A model generated the notes under the pieces. The model was not told the origin of the DNA, made no database searches, and worked only from the letters and a program-made list of their open reading frames with translations. The position numbers and the translations under genes are program-made. Below, in pieces: positions 28,050-36,722 of a stretch of DNA of 64,000 nt (position 1 is the stretch's first letter; each line of letters opens with the position of its first letter). Origin of the DNA: Limnohabitans sp. MORI2 (GTDB lineage: Bacteria > Pseudomonadota > Gammaproteobacteria > Burkholderiales > Burkholderiaceae_C); assembly GCF_027925025.1 (NCBI RefSeq), contig NZ_AP027058.1, positions 682,001 to 746,000 of the forward strand, in the 5' to 3' direction.

Positions 28050-29590
28050 TCAAACACTTCATCAACAAGCTGATGGGCAAAACGTCCAGCAGCCACAAGC
28101 CAGACTTGGGCAAGCGCCATGTGGTGCCAGCCAAAGTGCATGGCATCAATGTCGACTGGGTCGACGAGCGCGCCCTGAACGTGGTGCGCACCCTGCAAGA
28201 CCGAGGCTTTGAGGCCTACATCGTGGGCGGAGCCGTGCGCGATTTGTTGCTTGGCTTGAAGCCCAAAGACTTTGACGTGGCCACCAACGCCACGCCCGAG
28301 CAAGTCAAAGCGGCATTCCGCCGTGCTTTCATCATTGGCCGCCGTTTCCGTATCGTGCATGTGGTGTATGGCCGAGGCCGTGAGCATGAAGTGATTGAGG
28401 TGTCTACCTTCCGTGCACACCTCGATAACGCAGACGCCGAAAAAGTCAAAGGCAACGAGCGCACCAGCAAGCGCCAACTTGAAGGCATTCAACACGCGGT
28501 AGACGCCAGCGGCCGAGTGCTGCGTGACAACGTGTGGGGGCCGCAAGACCAAGACGCGGCACGCCGCGACTTCACCATCAACGCCATGTATTACGACCCC
28601 GAAACGGGCAACGTGATTGACTACCACGGCGGCATTGCCGACGCGAAGAAAAAAGTCATCCGCATGATTGGCGACCCCGCCGCCCGCTACCGCGAAGACC
28701 CCGTGCGCGTGATTCGTGCTGTGCGTTTTGCGGCCAAGCTCTCGGGTTTAGGTTTCAAGATGGAAGCCAAAACAGCCGCGCCGTTGAAGAAAGCCGCCAA
28801 GCTCTTGGCCGATGTGCCGCAGAGCCGCTTGTTTGACGAAATGCTCAAGCTCTTGCAAACGGGGCACGCGCTGGCCAGTATTGCGCAGCTCAAGCAGCAC
28901 GGTTTAGCCAAAGGCATCTACCCGCTGCTCGACATCGTGGTGGACCGCTCAGACGAACAATTTGTGCAAACCGCTTTGAACGATACCGACCGTCGCGTGA
29001 GCGAAGGCAAGCCCGTGGCGCCCAGCTTCTTGCTGGCTTGTGTGCTGTGGTCGGATGTGCGCGAAGTGTGGGCGCAACGCCGCGCCAAGCAGCCGTCTTT
29101 CCCTGCCTTGCAAGATGCGATTGACGAAGTGTTTGATTCGCGCATTGGTGATGTGTCGGGACGCGGCAAGCTCGGTGCCGATATGCGCGAAATTTGGATG
29201 ATGCAGCCGCGCTTTGAAAAGCGCACCGGCAGCGGCCCTTGGACTTTGGTGGACCAATCGCGCTTCCGTGCTGGCTTTGACTTCATGCGTCTGCGTGCCG
29301 ATGTGGGCGAGGTCGATGAATCCTTGTCGGATTGGTGGCAAGAGTTCAGCACAGCCAGCGACAGCGTGCGCGAAGACCTGTTGCAGCAAGTGCGCCAAGA
29401 ACAACAAAAAGCCCAACGCGCACCCCGCGTGCATTCGGTGCGTCGTGCCCCTAAGCCCGAAGCTGAAGATCCCCGCTTTCGTGAGCTGGCACCCGAAGGT
29501 GAAGAGGGCGCAGTCGCACCTGCCAGAAAACGCCGCCGTCGCCGTCGTAAGCCCACAGGTGAAGCAGGCGGCGCACCCGCCGCCGAGTAA
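28046..29590 (+). CDS. pcnB: Poly(A) polymerase I
   Basis: About 514 residues from ATG 28046 (MIKHFINKLMGK), which overlaps the HAD gene stop; the frame is open much further upstream, inside that gene. PcnB adds poly(A) tails that mark RNA for decay. The nucleotidyltransferase core GGAVRDLLLGLKPKDFDVAT is intact, followed by GRRFRIVHVVYGRG, RRDFTINAMYYDPETG and REDPVRVIRAVRFAAKLSG. The long C-terminus ends in a very basic tail with a KRRRRRRK run, probably RNA-binding. E. coli PcnB is 465 residues; the difference is mainly this tail. Confidence 0.96.
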   Translation: MIKHFINKLMGKTSSSHKPDLGKRHVVPAKVHGINVDWVDERALNVVRTLQDRGFEAYIVGGAVRDLLLGLKPKDFDVATNATPEQVKAAFRRAFIIGRRFRIVHVVYGRGREHEVIEVSTFRAHLDNADAEKVKGNERTSKRQLEGIQHAVDASGRVLRDNVWGPQDQDAARRDFTINAMYYDPETGNVIDYHGGIADAKKKVIRMIGDPAARYREDPVRVIRAVRFAAKLSGLGFKMEAKTAAPLKKAAKLLADVPQSRLFDEMLKLLQTGHALASIAQLKQHGLAKGIYPLLDIVVDRSDEQFVQTALNDTDRRVSEGKPVAPSFLLACVLWSDVREVWAQRRAKQPSFPALQDAIDEVFDSRIGDVSGRGKLGADMREIWMMQPRFEKRTGSGPWTLVDQSRFRAGFDFMRLRADVGEVDESLSDWWQEFSTASDSVREDLLQQVRQEQQKAQRAPRVHSVRRAPKPEAEDPRFRELAPEGEEGAVAPARKRRRRRRKPTGEAGGAPAAE

Positions 29591-29601
29591 AAGACCTCGC
29601 C

Positions 29602-30069
29602 GTGTCAGCAGCTCCCGTCATGGCATGTGTGGCTCTGGGCGCCAATTTGGGCGATCCTGTGGCCACTGTGCAGCAAGCCTTGCGCGATGTGGCGGCTTTG
29701 CCTGAGACGCAGTTGTTCAAAGCGTCGTCGCTGTACTGCAGTGCACCCTACGAGGCGCAAGGCCCAGACTTCATCAATGCAGTGGTCCTCGTCCAGACTC
29801 AGCTTAGTCCACTGGCTTTGCTGCATGCGTTGCAAGCGCTCGAGCTGCAAAGTGGGCGTGAACGACCATTTAAAAATGCGCCGCGCACGCTCGACCTTGA
29901 CATCATTTTTTATGGTGACACTGAGCTGCTCACACCAGAGCTGACTTTGCCGCATCCACGTTGGCACGAGCGAGCCTTTGTGTTGCTGCCCTTGGCTGAG
30001 GTATGGCCGGAGCGGGTGAGTGCAGAGCAATTGTCTGCAGTGCAGACTCAAGCTATTCAGGTGATCTGA
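29602..30069 (+). CDS. folK: 2-amino-4-hydroxy-6-hydroxymethyldihydropteridine diphosphokinase
   Basis: A 155-residue HPPK, which transfers pyrophosphate from ATP to the pterin alcohol in folate synthesis. Seen: MACVALGANLGDPVATVQ at the start, LYCSAPYEAQGPDFINAV, the signature RPFKNAPRTLDLDII followed by FYGD, and LPHPRWHERAFVLLPL. GTG 29602 is taken as the start, 11 bases after pcnB; ATG 29620 is an alternative that keeps the domain. pcnB-folK pairing is widespread in proteobacteria. Confidence 0.96.
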   Translation: MSAAPVMACVALGANLGDPVATVQQALRDVAALPETQLFKASSLYCSAPYEAQGPDFINAVVLVQTQLSPLALLHALQALELQSGRERPFKNAPRTLDLDIIFYGDTELLTPELTLPHPRWHERAFVLLPLAEVWPERVSAEQLSAVQTQAIQVI

Positions 30070-30121
30070 TTGCCCGAGCCTTCAGATAGGTATGACGCAG
30101 CGCGGGATGTTCATAGAATTC

Positions 30122-30478
30122 TTATGAACATTTTTTCTGCGTATTTGCGGTTTGAATCGCTTCGTATTCTCCCTTCAAGCGAGAGAGTTCAGCTTCTTGT
30201 TGCTTAGTTCCGCCCAGTGCGAACCATGCTGGAAAAAATAATATGCCTCCTGCCGCGATGGCCTTGTCATTGCTTGCAGCTTCATCTAAACGTCCTGTCA
30301 ATTGATTGACTCGGCCGCTCAGGCGAGCCATTTCACTTCTTAATTGGTCGCAATCTAAGTTCGAGAACTGTGTTGGGGAAACGTAAGACGCAGTGATATC
30401 TTTTCCAGCGGTTGCGCATCCAGCTAACAACGAAATAACAGACACGGTAGTCAGGAACACATTTATTTTGTTTTTCAT
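30122..30478 (-). CDS. Small lipoprotein of unknown function
   Basis: A 118-residue protein with a lipoprotein signal: MKNKINVFLTTVSVISLLAG followed by C21, so it is probably lipid-anchored. The mature part has a helical region (LDCDQLRSEMARLSGRVNQL), then a short hydrophobic stretch IAAGGILFFPAWFALGG, and another charged helix (QEAELSRLKGEYEAIQ). This coiled-coil / glycine-rich hydrophobic / coiled-coil layout recurs in small uncharacterised lipoproteins. Its codon use and flanks look more AT-rich than the neighbours, which suggests recent gain. No partner gene. Confidence 0.75.
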   Translation of the reverse strand: MKNKINVFLTTVSVISLLAGCATAGKDITASYVSPTQFSNLDCDQLRSEMARLSGRVNQLTGRLDEAASNDKAIAAGGILFFPAWFALGGTKQQEAELSRLKGEYEAIQTANTQKKCS

Positions 30479-30647
30479 CAGGGCCTCTACAAATTGGTAA
30501 GTTGAATTGCACCTCGCATTTATGAATTAAGGTGTCATTTAATTGTACTTATAAAGTATCAATTTAATTCCTACTCAGGTCTGGTTTGAATTGACCAGAA
30601 AGCTTGATGATGTGAATAAAGAGAGCTTATGGTTTTTAGAATTGGCT

Positions 30648-31010
30648 ATGAACTTTTCTACCATTCCACTTGCTGTTCAAGCCGTGTTGCTGTTGGTTGC
30701 GGCCAATGTGTTCATGACCTTCGCTTGGTACGGCCACCTCAAGAGCTTGGCTAATTCGCCTTGGTATACCGCTGCGTTGGTGAGTTGGGGTATTGCATTG
30801 ATGGAGTATTTGCTGCAAGTGCCGGCCAATCGCATTGGTTTTCATGAGGCGGGTTTGCAAGTGGGGCAGCTCAAAATCATGCAAGAAGTGATCACTTTGG
30901 CGGTGTTCGTGCCGTTTTCGGTGTTTTTCTTGAACGAACCCCTCAAGCTTGACTACTTGTGGGCAGGTTTGTGCATGGTGGGTGCGGTGTATTTCATCTT
31001 CCGAACTTGA
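30648..31010 (+). CDS. DMT-superfamily membrane protein (DUF486)
   Basis: About 120 residues with four hydrophobic helices. ATG 30648 (MNFSTIPLAVQAVLLL) is chosen because the first helix starts there; the frame is open back to 30591. DUF486 motifs are seen: FMTFAWYGHLK after helix 1, SWGIALMEYLLQVPANRIG in the middle, and LKIMQEVITLAVFVPFSVFF near the end. The family has the size of half a drug/metabolite transporter and probably dimerises. Substrate unknown. It lies 40 bases before the DUF47 gene on the same strand. Confidence 0.87.
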   Translation: MNFSTIPLAVQAVLLLVAANVFMTFAWYGHLKSLANSPWYTAALVSWGIALMEYLLQVPANRIGFHEAGLQVGQLKIMQEVITLAVFVPFSVFFLNEPLKLDYLWAGLCMVGAVYFIFRT

Positions 31011-31050
31011 GCCCGTTTACACTTTCACACAGTTTCATAGGAGTTACCCC

Positions 31051-31698
31051 ATGCTGTTTGGGAAGTTGCTGCCCACCGAGGGCAATTTTTTCGTCATGTT
31101 CAACCAGCACGCTGACCGCATTGTCGAAGCTGCGCACGCGTTCTCAAACTTGGTGGCCAACTATGGCGACACCATGCTGCGCGAGAAGTACAACACCGAT
31201 GTCGACAACGCCGAGCGCGGCGCCGACCGTGTGACACACGAGTGCAACGTCGCTATTCACAAAACTTTCATCACGCCCATTGACCGTGAGCAAATTCACT
31301 CGCTCATCAACACCATGGACGATGTGGCTGACCTGATTCAAGACACAGCCGAGACCATGGCCTTGTACGACGTGCGCGTGATGAACGAAGAAATCACACG
31401 TTTGACCGACTTGAGCGTGAAGTGCTGCGAGCGCTTGCGTGATGCCGTGTACATGCTCGAAAAAATCTCCGACCACGCCACTGCTGAAGCCGCTTTGAAG
31501 ACGTGCGAAGAAATCGACAAACTTGAATCTGATGCCGACCGTGTGATGCGCAGCGCCATGAGCAAGTTGTTCCGCGAAGAACCCGATGTGCGTGAAGTGC
31601 TCAAGCTCAAAGCCATTTATCAGCTGTTGGAAACTATCACTGACAAATGCGAAGACGTGGCCAACTTGATCGAGGGCATCGTCCTCGAGAACTCTTGA
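31051..31698 (+). CDS. DUF47 PhoU-like protein, partner of Pit transporter
   Basis: A 215-residue all-helical PhoU-related protein (DUF47). ATG 31051 has AGGAG at 31039-31043. It begins LFGKLLPTEGNFFVMFNQHA. Repeated ExxxD patterns such as NTMDDVADLIQDTAETMALY and LEKISDHATAEAALKTCEEI are likely metal-binding positions of the PhoU fold. DUF47 genes regularly stand beside pit genes, here 13 bases upstream, and are thought to modulate phosphate uptake. An earlier frame extension to 30949 overlaps DUF486 and is not used. Confidence 0.93.
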   Translation: MLFGKLLPTEGNFFVMFNQHADRIVEAAHAFSNLVANYGDTMLREKYNTDVDNAERGADRVTHECNVAIHKTFITPIDREQIHSLINTMDDVADLIQDTAETMALYDVRVMNEEITRLTDLSVKCCERLRDAVYMLEKISDHATAEAALKTCEEIDKLESDADRVMRSAMSKLFREEPDVREVLKLKAIYQLLETITDKCEDVANLIEGIVLENS

Positions 31699-31711
31699 TC
31701 ACGGGCTGACC

Positions 31712-32722
31712 ATGGAAACCGTACAAACCGCCTTTTGGGTGGTCGCTTTGTTGGTGGCATTGGCTTTGCTGTTCGACTTCATGAACGGCTTTCATGATGC
31801 GGCCAATTCCATTGCCACCGTGGTGTCGACGGGTGTTTTGAAGCCAGCGCAAGCGGTGTTGTTTGCTGCGTTTTTCAACTTCGTGGCGATCTTCATCTTT
31901 CATCTGAGCGTGGCCGCCACAGTGGGCAAGGGCATTGTGATGCCTGGCGTTGTGGACACCCATGTGGTGTTTGGTGCTTTGACTGGAGCGATCACTTGGA
32001 ACGTGATCACTTGGTATTACGGCATCCCCAGCAGCTCGTCGCATGCGTTGATCGGTGGTATTTCTGGGGCTGTGATTGCCAAGGCGGGCACCAGTGCTTT
32101 GTTGGCGGCTGGCATTTTGAAAACCGTGGCCTTTATTTTTGTTTCACCTTTGTTGGGCTTTTTGTTGGGCTCATTGATGATGGTGGCCGTGGCTTGGATC
32201 TTCCGCAGCTTTCGCCCCTCTCGGGTGGATAAGTGGTTCCGCCGTTTGCAGTTGGTGTCTGCTGGCGCCTACAGCTTGGGTCACGGCGGTAACGATGCCC
32301 AAAAAACCATTGGCATCATTTGGATGCTGCTTTTGGCGACAGGCTACGCCTCGGCTGAAGACAAGTCGCCTCCGAGCTGGGCCATCGTTAGCTGTTATAT
32401 GGCCATTGGCTTGGGCACCATGTTTGGTGGCTGGCGCATTGTGAAAACCATGGGCCAAAAAATCACCAAGCTCAAGCCGGTGGGTGGCTTTTGTGCCGAA
32501 ACGGGCGGTGCCATGACCTTGTTCTTGGCAACGGCCTTGGGCATTCCAGTCTCCACCACACACACCATCACCGGCGCCATCGTGGGCGTGGGTTCGACGC
32601 AACGCGCCAGTGCGGTGCGTTGGGGTGTGGCCGGTGGCATTGTCTGGGCTTGGATTTTGACCATTCCCGCCAGTGCTTTTGTGGCAGGCGTGGCTTACTG
32701 GGTGAGCTTGCAGCTGTTCTGA
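31712..32722 (+). CDS. pit: Low-affinity inorganic phosphate transporter, PiT family
   Basis: A 336-residue inner-membrane symporter. The duplicated PiT signature is visible: FDFMNGFHDAANSIATVVST in the N-terminal half, and SLGHGGNDAQKTIGIIWM in the second half. Further marks are WNVITWYYGIPSSSSHALIG and GIPVSTTHTITGAIVGVG. About ten hydrophobic helices. It is shorter than E. coli PitA (499 residues) because the central cytoplasmic loop is small, as usual in DUF47-linked members. It ends before a hairpin terminator. Confidence 0.95.
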   Translation: METVQTAFWVVALLVALALLFDFMNGFHDAANSIATVVSTGVLKPAQAVLFAAFFNFVAIFIFHLSVAATVGKGIVMPGVVDTHVVFGALTGAITWNVITWYYGIPSSSSHALIGGISGAVIAKAGTSALLAAGILKTVAFIFVSPLLGFLLGSLMMVAVAWIFRSFRPSRVDKWFRRLQLVSAGAYSLGHGGNDAQKTIGIIWMLLLATGYASAEDKSPPSWAIVSCYMAIGLGTMFGGWRIVKTMGQKITKLKPVGGFCAETGGAMTLFLATALGIPVSTTHTITGAIVGVGSTQRASAVRWGVAGGIVWAWILTIPASAFVAGVAYWVSLQLF

Positions 32723-32744
32723 GCTACTTTTTAGGCCTTGTCAT

Positions 32745-32783
32745 GACGCACCGTTTGGGACACCAGCGGTGCGTTTTGTTTTG
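32745..32783 (+). terminator. Terminator after pit
   Basis: The arms ACGCACCG (32746-32753) and CGGTGCGT (32767-32774) are followed by TTTGTTTT. It lies directly upstream of the rpsP promoter core. Confidence 0.75.
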
Positions 32784-32787
32784 GGCG

Positions 32788-32808
32788 CTATAATGGCAGG
32801 CTTTTCAG
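32788..32808 (+). promoter_or_regulatory. Probable rpsP operon promoter core
   Basis: TATAAT at 32789-32794 is preceded by CGC and followed by GGCAGGCTTTTC. No good -35 hexamer is visible at 17 bases. The same core occurs before rplS at 34491-34511. Confidence 0.6.
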
Positions 32809-32878
32809 CGTGTCGCAGGCCGGGTGGCTTAGCGCGTGTCTCAAACGTTGAAAGAATTTTCCACCCGAAGGATTCATC

Positions 32879-33130
32879 ATGGTCGTTATCCGACTCTCAC
32901 GCGGCGGTTCTAAAGCCCGTCCGTTTTTTAACATTGTTGTGGCTGACAAGCGCGATCGTCGCGATGGTCGCTTCATCGAGCGCATTGGTTTTTACAACCC
33001 AATCGCCAAAGGCCAAGCTGAAAGCTTGCGCGTTGCACAAGACCGCTTGAACCACTGGACCAGCGTGGGTGCTCAATGCTCTCCCACTGTGATCCGTTTG
33101 GTCAAGCAAGCTGCTAAAGCTGCTGCTTAA
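32879..33130 (+). CDS. rpsP: 30S ribosomal protein S16
   Basis: An 83-residue S16, a small 30S assembly protein. The start [20 protein letters not shown] is a clear family hallmark, followed by [16 protein letters not shown] and a short Ala-rich tail. It opens the rpsP-rimM-trmD-rplS block, a conserved bacterial ribosome and tRNA-modification operon. An 84-base leader separates it from the promoter core. Confidence 0.98.
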   Translation: MVVIRLSRGGSKARPFFNIVVADKRDRRDGRFIERIGFYNPIAKGQAESLRVAQDRLNHWTSVGAQCSPTVIRLVKQAAKAAA

Positions 33131-33148
33131 TTGAACAAAGGCACCGCG

Positions 33149-33712
33149 ATGACGCTGGGCTTAGAGTCCGCAGAACTTCCTGCGGACGCTATCGAAGTCG
33201 GGCGCATCGCAGATGCTTGGGGCATCAAAGGCTGGTTCAAGGTCTTGCCCTATAGCGCTTCTCCGGAAGCGCTTTTTTCTTCCAAGCGTTGGTTTTTACA
33301 ACCCGCTGAACGAGGTGCCAAAACCTTCTCTGGCACCGTGCTTCTGAAAGTCAAAGAAGCCAAAGAACACTCTGATTCTGTGGTGGCCACATCGGCCGAA
33401 GTGCCTGACCGCAACGCCGCAGAACTACTCAAAGGCGCACGCATTTTTGTCTCGCGTGCCAGCTTTCCTACCCCCGAAACCGACGAGTACTACTGGGTTG
33501 ACCTGATTGGCTTGGATGTGGTCAACCGCGAAGGCGTGGCGCTCGGTGCTGTGCGCGAGCTGTTGCATACAGGTCCGCAAACCGTGTTAGTGCTTGCTTA
33601 CGAGGAAGACGGCAAGGCCAAAGAGCGCATGATTCCGTTTGTATCGGCCTATATCGATACGGTCGACTTGCCCGGTCGCCGCATCATTGCCGATTGGCAA
33701 CCCGATTACTGA
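33149..33712 (+). CDS. rimM: Ribosome maturation factor RimM
   Basis: About 187 residues from ATG 33149, which has AAAGG at good spacing; a TTG at 33131 is an in-frame alternative directly after the rpsP stop. RimM binds S19 and the 30S head during maturation. The N-terminal domain has VGRIADAWGIKGWFKVLPYS, and the C-terminal PRC barrel has DEYYWVDLIGLDVVNREG and MIPFVSAYIDTVDLPGRRI. Gene order rpsP-rimM-trmD is standard. Confidence 0.96.
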   Translation: MTLGLESAELPADAIEVGRIADAWGIKGWFKVLPYSASPEALFSSKRWFLQPAERGAKTFSGTVLLKVKEAKEHSDSVVATSAEVPDRNAAELLKGARIFVSRASFPTPETDEYYWVDLIGLDVVNREGVALGAVRELLHTGPQTVLVLAYEEDGKAKERMIPFVSAYIDTVDLPGRRIIADWQPDY

Positions 33713-33730
33713 ATCCACTCGTCCAAGGCC

Positions 33731-34486
33731 ATGGCCATGCGCTTTGACATCATCACTTTATTTCCAGAATTGTTTGAGCCGTTTCTCAAAACAGGCGTGA
33801 CGCGTCGTGCCTATGAGTCGGGGCAAGTCGAGGTGCGTTTGTGGAATCCGCGCGACTACGCCGAGGGCAACTACCGCCGTGTCGATGACCGTCCCTTTGG
33901 CGGCGGTCCTGGCATGGTGATGCTGGCTGAGCCTTTGGCTGCATGTTTACATGCCATTCGCGCCCAGCGTGGGCAAGACCGCGATGTGGCTCCGTTGGTG
34001 TTGTTTTCACCCATTGGTGAGACCCTGCACCATGCCGCGGTGCAACGTTGGTCGGACAGCCAGGGGGCTGTGTTGTTGTGCGGTCGTTATGAAGGCATTG
34101 ATCAACGCTTCATCGATACCTATGTCGACGCTCAAATCAGCCTTGGTGACTTTGTGTTGTCAGGTGGCGAAATCGCAGCCATGACGCTGCTGGATGCTGT
34201 GGCCCGTTTGCAGCCAGGTGTGCTCAATGACGAAGGCAGCCACCAGCTCGATAGCTTCAACCCCGCCTTGGATGGCTTGCTGGACTGCCCGCACTACACC
34301 CGTCCCGAGCAGTGGGAAGGGCAGGGTGTGCCGCCCGCGCTGGTGTCAGGCCACCACATCAACATCGAGCGCTGGCGCCGTGACCAGCGCTTGCTGCTGA
34401 CCGCCCGTCTGAGGCCTGAGCTGATTGAGGCGGCCCGCGCCGCATCCAAGTTGACCCCGCAAGACGAGGCTGTTTTAAAGGCCTAA
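33731..34486 (+). CDS. trmD: tRNA (guanine-N1)-methyltransferase
   Basis: A 251-residue SPOUT enzyme that makes m1G37 in tRNAs and so prevents frameshifting. Motifs: [49 protein letters not shown] [14 protein letters not shown], and the knotted SAM site [20 protein letters not shown]. The Asp in [10 protein letters not shown] region and the C-terminal helices are present. Start could be ATG 33731 or 33737. It precedes rplS, which has its own promoter-like core inside the 3' end of this gene. Confidence 0.97.
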   Translation: MAMRFDIITLFPELFEPFLKTGVTRRAYESGQVEVRLWNPRDYAEGNYRRVDDRPFGGGPGMVMLAEPLAACLHAIRAQRGQDRDVAPLVLFSPIGETLHHAAVQRWSDSQGAVLLCGRYEGIDQRFIDTYVDAQISLGDFVLSGGEIAAMTLLDAVARLQPGVLNDEGSHQLDSFNPALDGLLDCPHYTRPEQWEGQGVPPALVSGHHINIERWRRDQRLLLTARLRPELIEAARAASKLTPQDEAVLKA

Positions 34487-34490
34487 AACT

Positions 34491-34511
34491 CGCTATAATG
34501 GTGGGCTTTTC
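34491..34511 (+). promoter_or_regulatory. Probable rplS promoter core
   Basis: TATAAT at 34494-34499 has the flanks CGC and GGTGGGCTTTTC, matching the rpsP promoter core in all but two positions. It starts only a few bases after the trmD stop codon. Confidence 0.6.
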
Positions 34512-34589
34512 GATCCTCTGGTCGGCCGCTTCGCGCCTTTGTTGCAAGAAGCCTTTTGTGTAGCGCGATCAAGATCTTTAGAGGAAAAC

Positions 34590-34985
34590 ATGAACCTGAT
34601 CCAAACTCTCGAGGCAGAAGAAATTGCCCGCCTCGGCAAATCTATCCCTGAATTCGCACCTGGCGACACAGTCATTGTGAACGTCAACGTGGTTGAAGGT
34701 ACACGCAAGCGTGTGCAGGCCTACGAAGGTGTGGTGATCGCTAAGCGTAACCGTGGCCTCAACAGCGGCTTCACCGTTCGCAAGATCTCTAGCGGCGAAG
34801 GCGTGGAGCGTACGTTCCAAACTTACAGCCCATTGATTGCTAGCATCGAAGTCAAGCGTCGTGGTGATGTGCGTCGTGCCAAGTTGTACTACTTGCGTGA
34901 CCGCAGCGGTAAATCGGCTCGTATCAAAGAAAAATTGGTCACCAAGTCGGCCGCAGCTTCTAAAGCCGCAGCAGCCGCTCAATAA
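34590..34985 (+). CDS. rplS: 50S ribosomal protein L19
   Basis: A 131-residue L19 at the 30S-50S interface. ATG 34590 has AGAGGAAAA upstream; the frame is open back to 34539. Conserved parts: [60 protein letters not shown], and [20 protein letters not shown]. The Ala/Lys-rich C-terminal tail ([12 protein letters not shown]) is longer than in E. coli (115 residues) but usual for Burkholderiales. A strong terminator follows. Confidence 0.98.
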   Translation: MNLIQTLEAEEIARLGKSIPEFAPGDTVIVNVNVVEGTRKRVQAYEGVVIAKRNRGLNSGFTVRKISSGEGVERTFQTYSPLIASIEVKRRGDVRRAKLYYLRDRSGKSARIKEKLVTKSAAASKAAAAAQ

Positions 34986-35005
34986 GCAGGTTAGCCCTTG
35001 CTTAG

Positions 35006-35039
35006 AAGCCACCCCAAGTGAAACTTGCGGTGGCTTTTT
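35006..35039 (+). terminator. Terminator after rplS
   Basis: AAGCCACC (35006-35013) pairs with GGTGGCTT (35029-35036), and an inner CAAGT/ACTTG closes a GAA loop. A T-run follows. It overlaps the untranslated start of the next gene. Confidence 0.87.
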
Positions 35040-35041
35040 CT

Positions 35042-35716
35042 ATGTCCAAACTTCCTGCTTTCGATCCCCAACAAGTACCCGTGTTCCAAGTGGACACGCA
35101 TCTGGATGCCGTGCCTGCCCACCACCTCACGCCGCAGGCTTTGCAAGCGCGTTTTGCCAATCCACCGCAGTGGCAGCCCGAACTGGTACGCGAGCGAAAG
35201 TTCATGGATCGTCAGCCTGCCCAAGCTGCCGTGTTGTTGGGCATAGTGATGCGTGACGAGCCCACCGTGCTCTTGACCCAACGTCCCTCACACATGTCCA
35301 CGCATGCAGGGCAGATTGCTTTTGCAGGTGGCAAGTGCGACGAGGCGGATGTGGATGTCGCTGCCACTGCCTTACGTGAAGCGCAAGAGGAGGTCGGACT
35401 AGACGCTCATCATGTGCAGGTGCTGGGCACCTTGCCCGAATACGTCACCGGTTCGGCTTTTTATGTGACGCCCGTGGTGGCTCTGATTTCACCGGCTATG
35501 ACGCTACAACTCAACACCCACGAGGTGTCGGATGCCTTTGAAGTGCCATTGGCTTTTTTGATGAATCCCGCGCATCACCGCTGGCACCGCTACGACTTTG
35601 AGGGTGTGACGCGCGAATGGTTGTCTATGCCTTACCAAGACGGCGATCAGATGCGCTTTGTGTGGGGCGCGACCGCGGGGATGTTGCGTAACTTTTACCG
35701 ATTCCTGTCTGCTTAA
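35042..35716 (+). CDS. Nudix-family CoA pyrophosphatase (NudL-like)
   Basis: About 224 residues. ATG 35042 lies just after the rplS terminator; the open frame extends to 35018 inside the terminator. The CoA-pyrophosphatase signature LLTQRPSHMSTHAGQIAFAG precedes the Nudix box GGKCDEADVDVAATALREAQ with EEVG. This combination marks NudL/NUDT7-like enzymes that split CoA to 4'-phosphopantetheine and 3',5'-ADP. LPEYVTGSAFYVTPVVAL is also typical. The Nudix metal-binding Glu residues (REAQEE) are intact. Confidence 0.92.
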   Translation: MSKLPAFDPQQVPVFQVDTHLDAVPAHHLTPQALQARFANPPQWQPELVRERKFMDRQPAQAAVLLGIVMRDEPTVLLTQRPSHMSTHAGQIAFAGGKCDEADVDVAATALREAQEEVGLDAHHVQVLGTLPEYVTGSAFYVTPVVALISPAMTLQLNTHEVSDAFEVPLAFLMNPAHHRWHRYDFEGVTREWLSMPYQDGDQMRFVWGATAGMLRNFYRFLSA

Positions 35717-35765
35717 GCTGACTGAAGTCAGCAAAATTGAAAGATCTGACAGCTATCATTCAGAC

Positions 35766-36722
35766 ATGAGTTTTCTTTCCCTGCTCCTTGCGTTGTTGAT
35801 TGAACAAGCCCGCCCCTTGGCGCGAGGCAATTGGGTGCACGGCACCATTCGCACATGGGTCATGTGGATTAGCCAAACCTTGGATGCAGGCCACCCTCGG
35901 TTGGCGTGGACCACATGGTCCTTGGCTGTTGGTTTGCCTGCGCTCATCGCTACGGTGGTTCACTGGGTGTTGATCGGCATTTTTGGATGGCCTGTGGCGA
36001 TGGTTTGGAGCGTGGCGGTTTTGTATGTCACGCTCGGTTTTCGGCAGTTCAGCCACCACTTCACAGACATTCGCGATGCCTTGGATGTGGGCGACGAACG
36101 CTTGGCGCGTGAGTTGTTTGCGCAGTGGCAGCATGTGGAGGTGAGCACCTTGCCTCGTAGCGAGTTTTTGCGGCATGTGATTGAGCATTCGGTGCTGTCT
36201 GCGCATCACCATGTGTTTGGTGTGCTCACATGGTTCTCTGTGTTGGCTGCTTTGGGATTGGGGCCAGCAGGCGCTGTGATTTACCGCATGAGCCAAACGG
36301 TGTCACGCACTTGGCAAGCCACGCCCAAGGCCACCAAAGGTTGGGTGAGCGACACCTTGCAAAATGCCGCACGCCAAGCTTGGCGGCGCGTCGACTGGCT
36401 ACCTGCACGGCTGACTGCCATAGCGTTTGCCGTGATGGGAAATTTCGAAGAAGCCATTGATTGCTGGCGCACCCATGCCCAACGATTCCCAGATGACAAC
36501 GATGGTGTGGTGTTGGCCGCTACGGCTGGTGCACTGAATGTCCGCTTGGGCGGTGAGGCACTGCATGCGACTGAAGATGACCTCAGCCAAGACAGCGAAA
36601 GCACACCGGGTCGTGCGCCTGAGATGGCCCATTTGCCCAGTGTGGTGGGCCTGATTTGGCGCAGCGTGGTCATGTGGATGGTGTTGCTGGCCCTATTGAC
36701 CTTGGCGCGTTTGCTGGGCTAA
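35766..36722 (+). CDS. CobD/CbiB-like membrane protein
   Basis: About 318 residues from ATG 35766 (MSFLSLLLALLIEQARPL); earlier open frame overlaps the Nudix gene. Four to five hydrophobic helices are seen (about 1-13, 55-95, 155-175, 300-316). Features such as VEVSTLPRSEFLRHVIEHSV and HHHVFGVLTWF, followed by LGPAGAVIYRMSQ, match the CobD/CbiB-AmpE type (aminopropanol-phosphate attachment in cobalamin synthesis for the true enzyme). No other cobalamin gene is nearby and the sequence is diverged, so a cobalamin role is doubtful. It is convergent with rsgA without a gap. Confidence 0.8.
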   Translation: MSFLSLLLALLIEQARPLARGNWVHGTIRTWVMWISQTLDAGHPRLAWTTWSLAVGLPALIATVVHWVLIGIFGWPVAMVWSVAVLYVTLGFRQFSHHFTDIRDALDVGDERLARELFAQWQHVEVSTLPRSEFLRHVIEHSVLSAHHHVFGVLTWFSVLAALGLGPAGAVIYRMSQTVSRTWQATPKATKGWVSDTLQNAARQAWRRVDWLPARLTAIAFAVMGNFEEAIDCWRTHAQRFPDDNDGVVLAATAGALNVRLGGEALHATEDDLSQDSESTPGRAPEMAHLPSVVGLIWRSVVMWMVLLALLTLARLLG

